Positions 6,078 to 8,480 of a stretch of 8,480 nt of DNA are shown here, piece by piece. Made by a program: the position numbers and the translations under genes. The first letter of the stretch is position 1. Every line of letters starts with the position of its first letter. The stretch comes from Pseudobdellovibrionaceae bacterium (GTDB lineage: Bacteria; Bdellovibrionota; Bdellovibrionia; Bdellovibrionales; JAMPXM01), in assembly GCA_913776405.1 (NCBI GenBank), contig CAJYOV010000182.1:1-8480 (forward strand), written 5' to 3'. The notes under the pieces were generated by a model. That model saw only the letters and a list, made by a program, of their open reading frames with translations, was not told where the DNA came from and searched no databases.

Positions 6078-7240
6078 GTCTCGCGACTCGTTCTGTTTGT
6101 GTTACGGGTTTGGGCGTCGTTTCTTGTCTCGGAATCGGCGTGAATCGCTTTTGGGACCGTGTCGAGCGCGGTGAGAGCGGAATCGTCGAGGGCTTAGGTG
6201 CCGTGCAGCTCGACGGGCCCCAGCTCGGTTCTGAAACTGAAGGTCGCGCCTTCGAGTTCTCAATGCTGGCGGCAAAAGAAGCTCTGACTCAAGCCGGACT
6301 TTCAAGACTCGATCCCGATGACGGCTTTATTCTTGCGACGACCACAGGCCAGATCGATATCTGGGCCACGGAATTCGTCGAATTCTTACGTCAAAAAAGT
6401 TCGCAAGAAGATCTCGAAGTTGTCTTTCGCCATCAATCTTTAGGTGCCCTTCTCGATACGATAGCCTCGCACATCGGTCAGCCCTCGAAGACAGCGCTAA
6501 TCAGCTCTGCTTGTAGCGCGGCCACGCAGGCGCTTGCGCTAGGTTCGATGTGGATCCGCCAAGGTAAAGTTAAACGATGCCTCGTGGGAGGCGTCGAAGT
6601 TCTCTCAAGCCTGACGGTTGAAGGTTTCAAATCACTCCAGCTTCTCTCTTCAGAGCCTGCGCGACCTTTCGATTCTTCTCGAAAAGGGATTAACCTTTCA
6701 GAAGGCGCCGGGTTTCTCGTTTTAGAAGCGTCAGACGTCGTAAAGCAAAAGTCGCTCGCGATCATTTCGGGCTCAGGGTTAACAACCGACGCGTTTCATA
6801 TGACGGGTCCGCATCCCGAAGGTGAGGGGTGTTTTCAAGCGATGGCGCAAGCGGTGCGTTCGAGCCATTTATCACCGAACGAAATTTCATGGGTTCACGC
6901 TCACGGGACAGGCTCCGATTTGAACGACCTCTCAGAAGGGCGCGCGATCGCCCGTTTCTTCGATGGGGCGACGTTACCGCCAGTCACGTCGACGAAATAC
7001 AATCATGGCCACGCTCTTGGCGCTTCGGGAACACTCGAGGCCGTTTTGTGCGTCGAAGCTCTTCGTCGTCAAACGGTGCTGAAATCAGGCGGTCTCGAGC
7101 ACCAAGATCCACGAATCCCTTTAGTTGTCGCTCGCGAGAGCGCGCCAAGAGCGATTCGTCACATACTGAAAAACACGCTGGGCTTTGGCGGCATCAATGC
7201 CGCTCTCGTTTTTAGTCAACCCGCAGAGGCTTTGTCATGA
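6074..7240 (+). CDS. Beta-ketoacyl-ACP synthase, FabF/KAS-II-like (KS of an APE-type KS-CLF pair)
   Basis: This 388-aa condensing enzyme begins at a GTG that overlaps the carrier protein stop. The N-terminal VCVTGLGVVSCLG is typical of the elongating ketosynthases. The full catalytic set is visible: Cys147 in SSACSAA, His277 in HAHGTG, and Lys308/His313 in TSTKYNHGHALGASG; GFGGINAALVF (370-380) closes the fold. It performs decarboxylative Claisen condensation of malonyl-ACP with the growing acyl-ACP in the cytoplasm. It is slightly shorter than E. coli FabF (about 410 aa) but lacks no recognisable motif. The HGTGT motif reads HGTGS here. The next gene, overlapping by 4 bp, is a Cys-less partner of the chain-length-factor kind, so the active form is probably a heterodimer like the ApeO-ApeC pair of aryl-polyene pathways. 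The starter unit and product cannot be read from the sequence. Confidence 0.92.
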   Translation: MSLATRSVCVTGLGVVSCLGIGVNRFWDRVERGESGIVEGLGAVQLDGPQLGSETEGRAFEFSMLAAKEALTQAGLSRLDPDDGFILATTTGQIDIWATEFVEFLRQKSSQEDLEVVFRHQSLGALLDTIASHIGQPSKTALISSACSAATQALALGSMWIRQGKVKRCLVGGVEVLSSLTVEGFKSLQLLSSEPARPFDSSRKGINLSEGAGFLVLEASDVVKQKSLAIISGSGLTTDAFHMTGPHPEGEGCFQAMAQAVRSSHLSPNEISWVHAHGTGSDLNDLSEGRAIARFFDGATLPPVTSTKYNHGHALGASGTLEAVLCVEALRRQTVLKSGGLEHQDPRIPLVVARESAPRAIRHILKNTLGFGGINAALVFSQPAEALS

Positions 7241-7908
7241 AGATGGTCGTCGTCGCTGCTGCGGTTTCTCACGATGAAGATGTGAAGAGCTACGTCACAC
7301 AGGCCGCGTTCCGAAAAGCCTCTCGCAAAATGACCTTGTGTTTCGATGCGATGAAGAAAGCGGTTTCATCACTAGCGGATATCTTCACGCCTGAGCGCTT
7401 GGCTGCAGCTGGGCTCATCTTAAATTCTGGTTTCGGCGAAATTGAGGCGACCGGTGGTTTCTTAAAAGGTCTCGCCGAAAACGGTGTGGCTCGGCCCATT
7501 TTTTTCCAAAACAGTTTGCACAATTCGACGACCGGCTTTCTCGCAATCCAATACGGCATTCAAGGGCCCGTCTTCACGGTGAATCATCGCACACGCGGTG
7601 GTGATGAAGTGCTCGATATCTCCGAAACATTGCTGGCAGATAGTTTGTGCGAATTTTGTTTCGCGGTCACGGTTGAGACTGTCCCACCTGAGTTTTCCGG
7701 CCCAACGGGCGTTGATCGTGAAGGTGCAGCCGTGCTCGCACTTTGTTCGGAAGCAACTGCTGCTAAATACGGTCTCAAAGTTTTGATCACGCCCGATGAC
7801 GTTCTGAAAGAGTCCGCACATCATCCAAGAATCGAATTACCACTGACAGGTCTGAAGTCGCTCTTCCGTTATGACCTCATAACTCGTTTGGCAGACCGAC
7901 TGACATGA
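7237..7908 (+). CDS. Short ketosynthase-like protein (chain-length-factor type, Ketoacyl-synt_2-like)
   Basis: This 223-aa protein resembles the N-terminal half of a ketosynthase. Its clearest block is FFQNSLHNSTTGFLAIQYG (89-107), the pattern of the short ketosynthase-like family used in aryl-polyene and related clusters. Aligned by eye with the preceding ketosynthase, the catalytic Cys position holds Thr119 (in VNHRTRGG), and there is no region with the two catalytic His. It therefore cannot condense on its own and is expected to form a heterodimer with the preceding KS, shaping the pocket that sets chain length. The ATGA overlap on the left supports 1:1 coupled translation, and AGAGG lies upstream of the start. 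A second ATGA overlap joins it to the deacetylase. The length (about half of a full KS) is usual for this subfamily rather than a truncation. Confidence 0.82.
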   Translation: MKMVVVAAAVSHDEDVKSYVTQAAFRKASRKMTLCFDAMKKAVSSLADIFTPERLAAAGLILNSGFGEIEATGGFLKGLAENGVARPIFFQNSLHNSTTGFLAIQYGIQGPVFTVNHRTRGGDEVLDISETLLADSLCEFCFAVTVETVPPEFSGPTGVDREGAAVLALCSEATAAKYGLKVLITPDDVLKESAHHPRIELPLTGLKSLFRYDLITRLADRLT

Positions 7909-8480
7909 TCGTCCGTCGAATCGAGCCCGGACCAGACGCTCCGAAAGCATTGTATCTCACGTTCGACGATGGACCAGAGCCGGTCACAACCGAGCGTGTG
8001 CTCGACATCCTTCTTGAAGAACAAGTGCCAGCTACGTTTTTTGTGGTGGCGACCAAAGCACATCAAGAGCGCAAACTGTTGGAGCGCGCTCTTGCTGATG
8101 GCCACACTCTTGGCAACCATTCGCTCGATCATGCTTACTCCGTTTTCTTCGGCTCGCAGCAGAAGATGAACGACTGGATCTGGGAAAGCGAACGTGCGTT
8201 TTCCGAGATGTTGATCGAGCCGGTCGGCTTTCGACCGCCAGCCGGTATCGTCACACCGCCACTCAAGCGCGCTCTCAAAACAAAGAACCTTCCGCTCATT
8301 CTGTGGCAAACACGCTTCTTCGATACAGCTTTCCAGTGGACACCGAAGAAGGCCGAGAGTTCTCTCGTCGAAGCGAAAGCGGGGGACATCGTCTTGCTCC
8401 ACGATCGACAGCGACCTGCGCGAATGGATGTCTTTTGCGAAGCGCTTCGGCATTACGTACGCACGGCGCGTGGGCAAGGT
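7905..8480 (+). CDS. NodB-type polysaccharide deacetylase (CE4), 3'-truncated
   Basis: The frame is open from the ATG at 7905 to the end of the window (192 codons), so the C-terminus is missing. All five CE4 motifs are visible: TFDDGP (19-24, catalytic Asp21 and metal ligand Asp22), HSLDH (72-76, the metal-binding His pair), RPPAG (110-114), a DTAFQW stretch (140-145) and DIVLLHD (161-167, catalytic His166). The family removes N- or O-acetyl groups from amino sugars in peptidoglycan, chitin oligomers or exopolysaccharide with a bound divalent metal. An in-frame stop at 7872 and no other start codon before 7905 fix the N-terminus, which has no signal peptide or membrane helix. As far as seen it is cytoplasmic, like NodB itself. 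Motif 3 has Ala113 where Tyr or Phe is common. The ATGA overlap with the CLF-like gene places it in the biosynthetic operon; it may prepare a deacetylated sugar acceptor for the acyl chain (inference). Confidence 0.88.
   Translation, partial: MIVRRIEPGPDAPKALYLTFDDGPEPVTTERVLDILLEEQVPATFFVVATKAHQERKLLERALADGHTLGNHSLDHAYSVFFGSQQKMNDWIWESERAFSEMLIEPVGFRPPAGIVTPPLKRALKTKNLPLILWQTRFFDTAFQWTPKKAESSLVEAKAGDIVLLHDRQRPARMDVFCEALRHYVRTARGQG

Noticed and set aside
7869..8477. 202-aa minus-strand ORF opposite the deacetylase
   Set aside because: It is a shadow of the + strand frame, which carries all five CE4 deacetylase motifs. The minus translation is Cys/Arg-rich without a recognisable domain, and no ribosome site was noted.
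1..8480. Insertion sequences, CRISPR arrays, tRNA/rRNA genes, riboswitches
   Set aside because: No terminal repeats, transposase motifs, regularly spaced repeats or RNA-gene signatures were seen. The window is continuous protein-coding DNA.

Overview
The window is almost wholly coding, with roughly balanced base composition. It holds the central part of a type II fatty-acid/polyketide cluster of the aryl-polyene (APE) kind from a Gram-negative bacterium. The Gram-negative assignment rests on a lipoprotein with a lipobox, a LolA-like periplasmic carrier, an RND/MMPL exporter and an LpxL/HtrB-superfamily acyltransferase. The style of the proteins and the tight gene packing would suit Bdellovibrionota or another former deltaproteobacterial lineage, but that is a weak guess from sequence alone.

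Layout. Bases 1-585 (+) are the C-terminal part of an LPLAT-family acyltransferase that enters from the left. A leftward operon (5785 to 440, -) encodes, in transcription order, a LolA-like carrier, a 732-aa MMPL/RND exporter, a membrane-anchored C45-type Ntn hydrolase/acyltransferase, a DUF3261-like lipoprotein and a small two-helix membrane protein. The last of these runs 146 bp tail-to-tail into the acyltransferase gene. A rightward operon (5811 to beyond 8480, +) encodes an acyl carrier protein, a ketosynthase with an intact Cys-His-His triad, a short chain-length-factor-like partner without the catalytic Cys, and a NodB-type polysaccharide deacetylase cut by the right edge.

The two operons diverge from a 25-nt gap (5786-5810), which is the only non-coding DNA in the window. 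That gap holds overlapping promoter-like elements, and they predict leaderless or nearly leaderless messages. All other adjacent genes overlap, mostly by 4 bp (ATGA or GTGA).

Working together (inference): the ACP, KS and CLF extend an acyl/polyene chain on the carrier protein. The LPLAT acyltransferase would move it to a lipid or sugar acceptor. The MMPL exporter, LolA-like protein and DUF3261 lipoprotein would take the product to the outer membrane. The C45 Ntn enzyme and the deacetylase are additions that I do not associate with the textbook APE set. They suggest an amide-linked or aminosugar-linked product, or a trimming step. The ketoreductase, dehydratase, acyl-ACP ligase, thioesterase and any aryl-starter gene are not in the window and would have to lie on either side.
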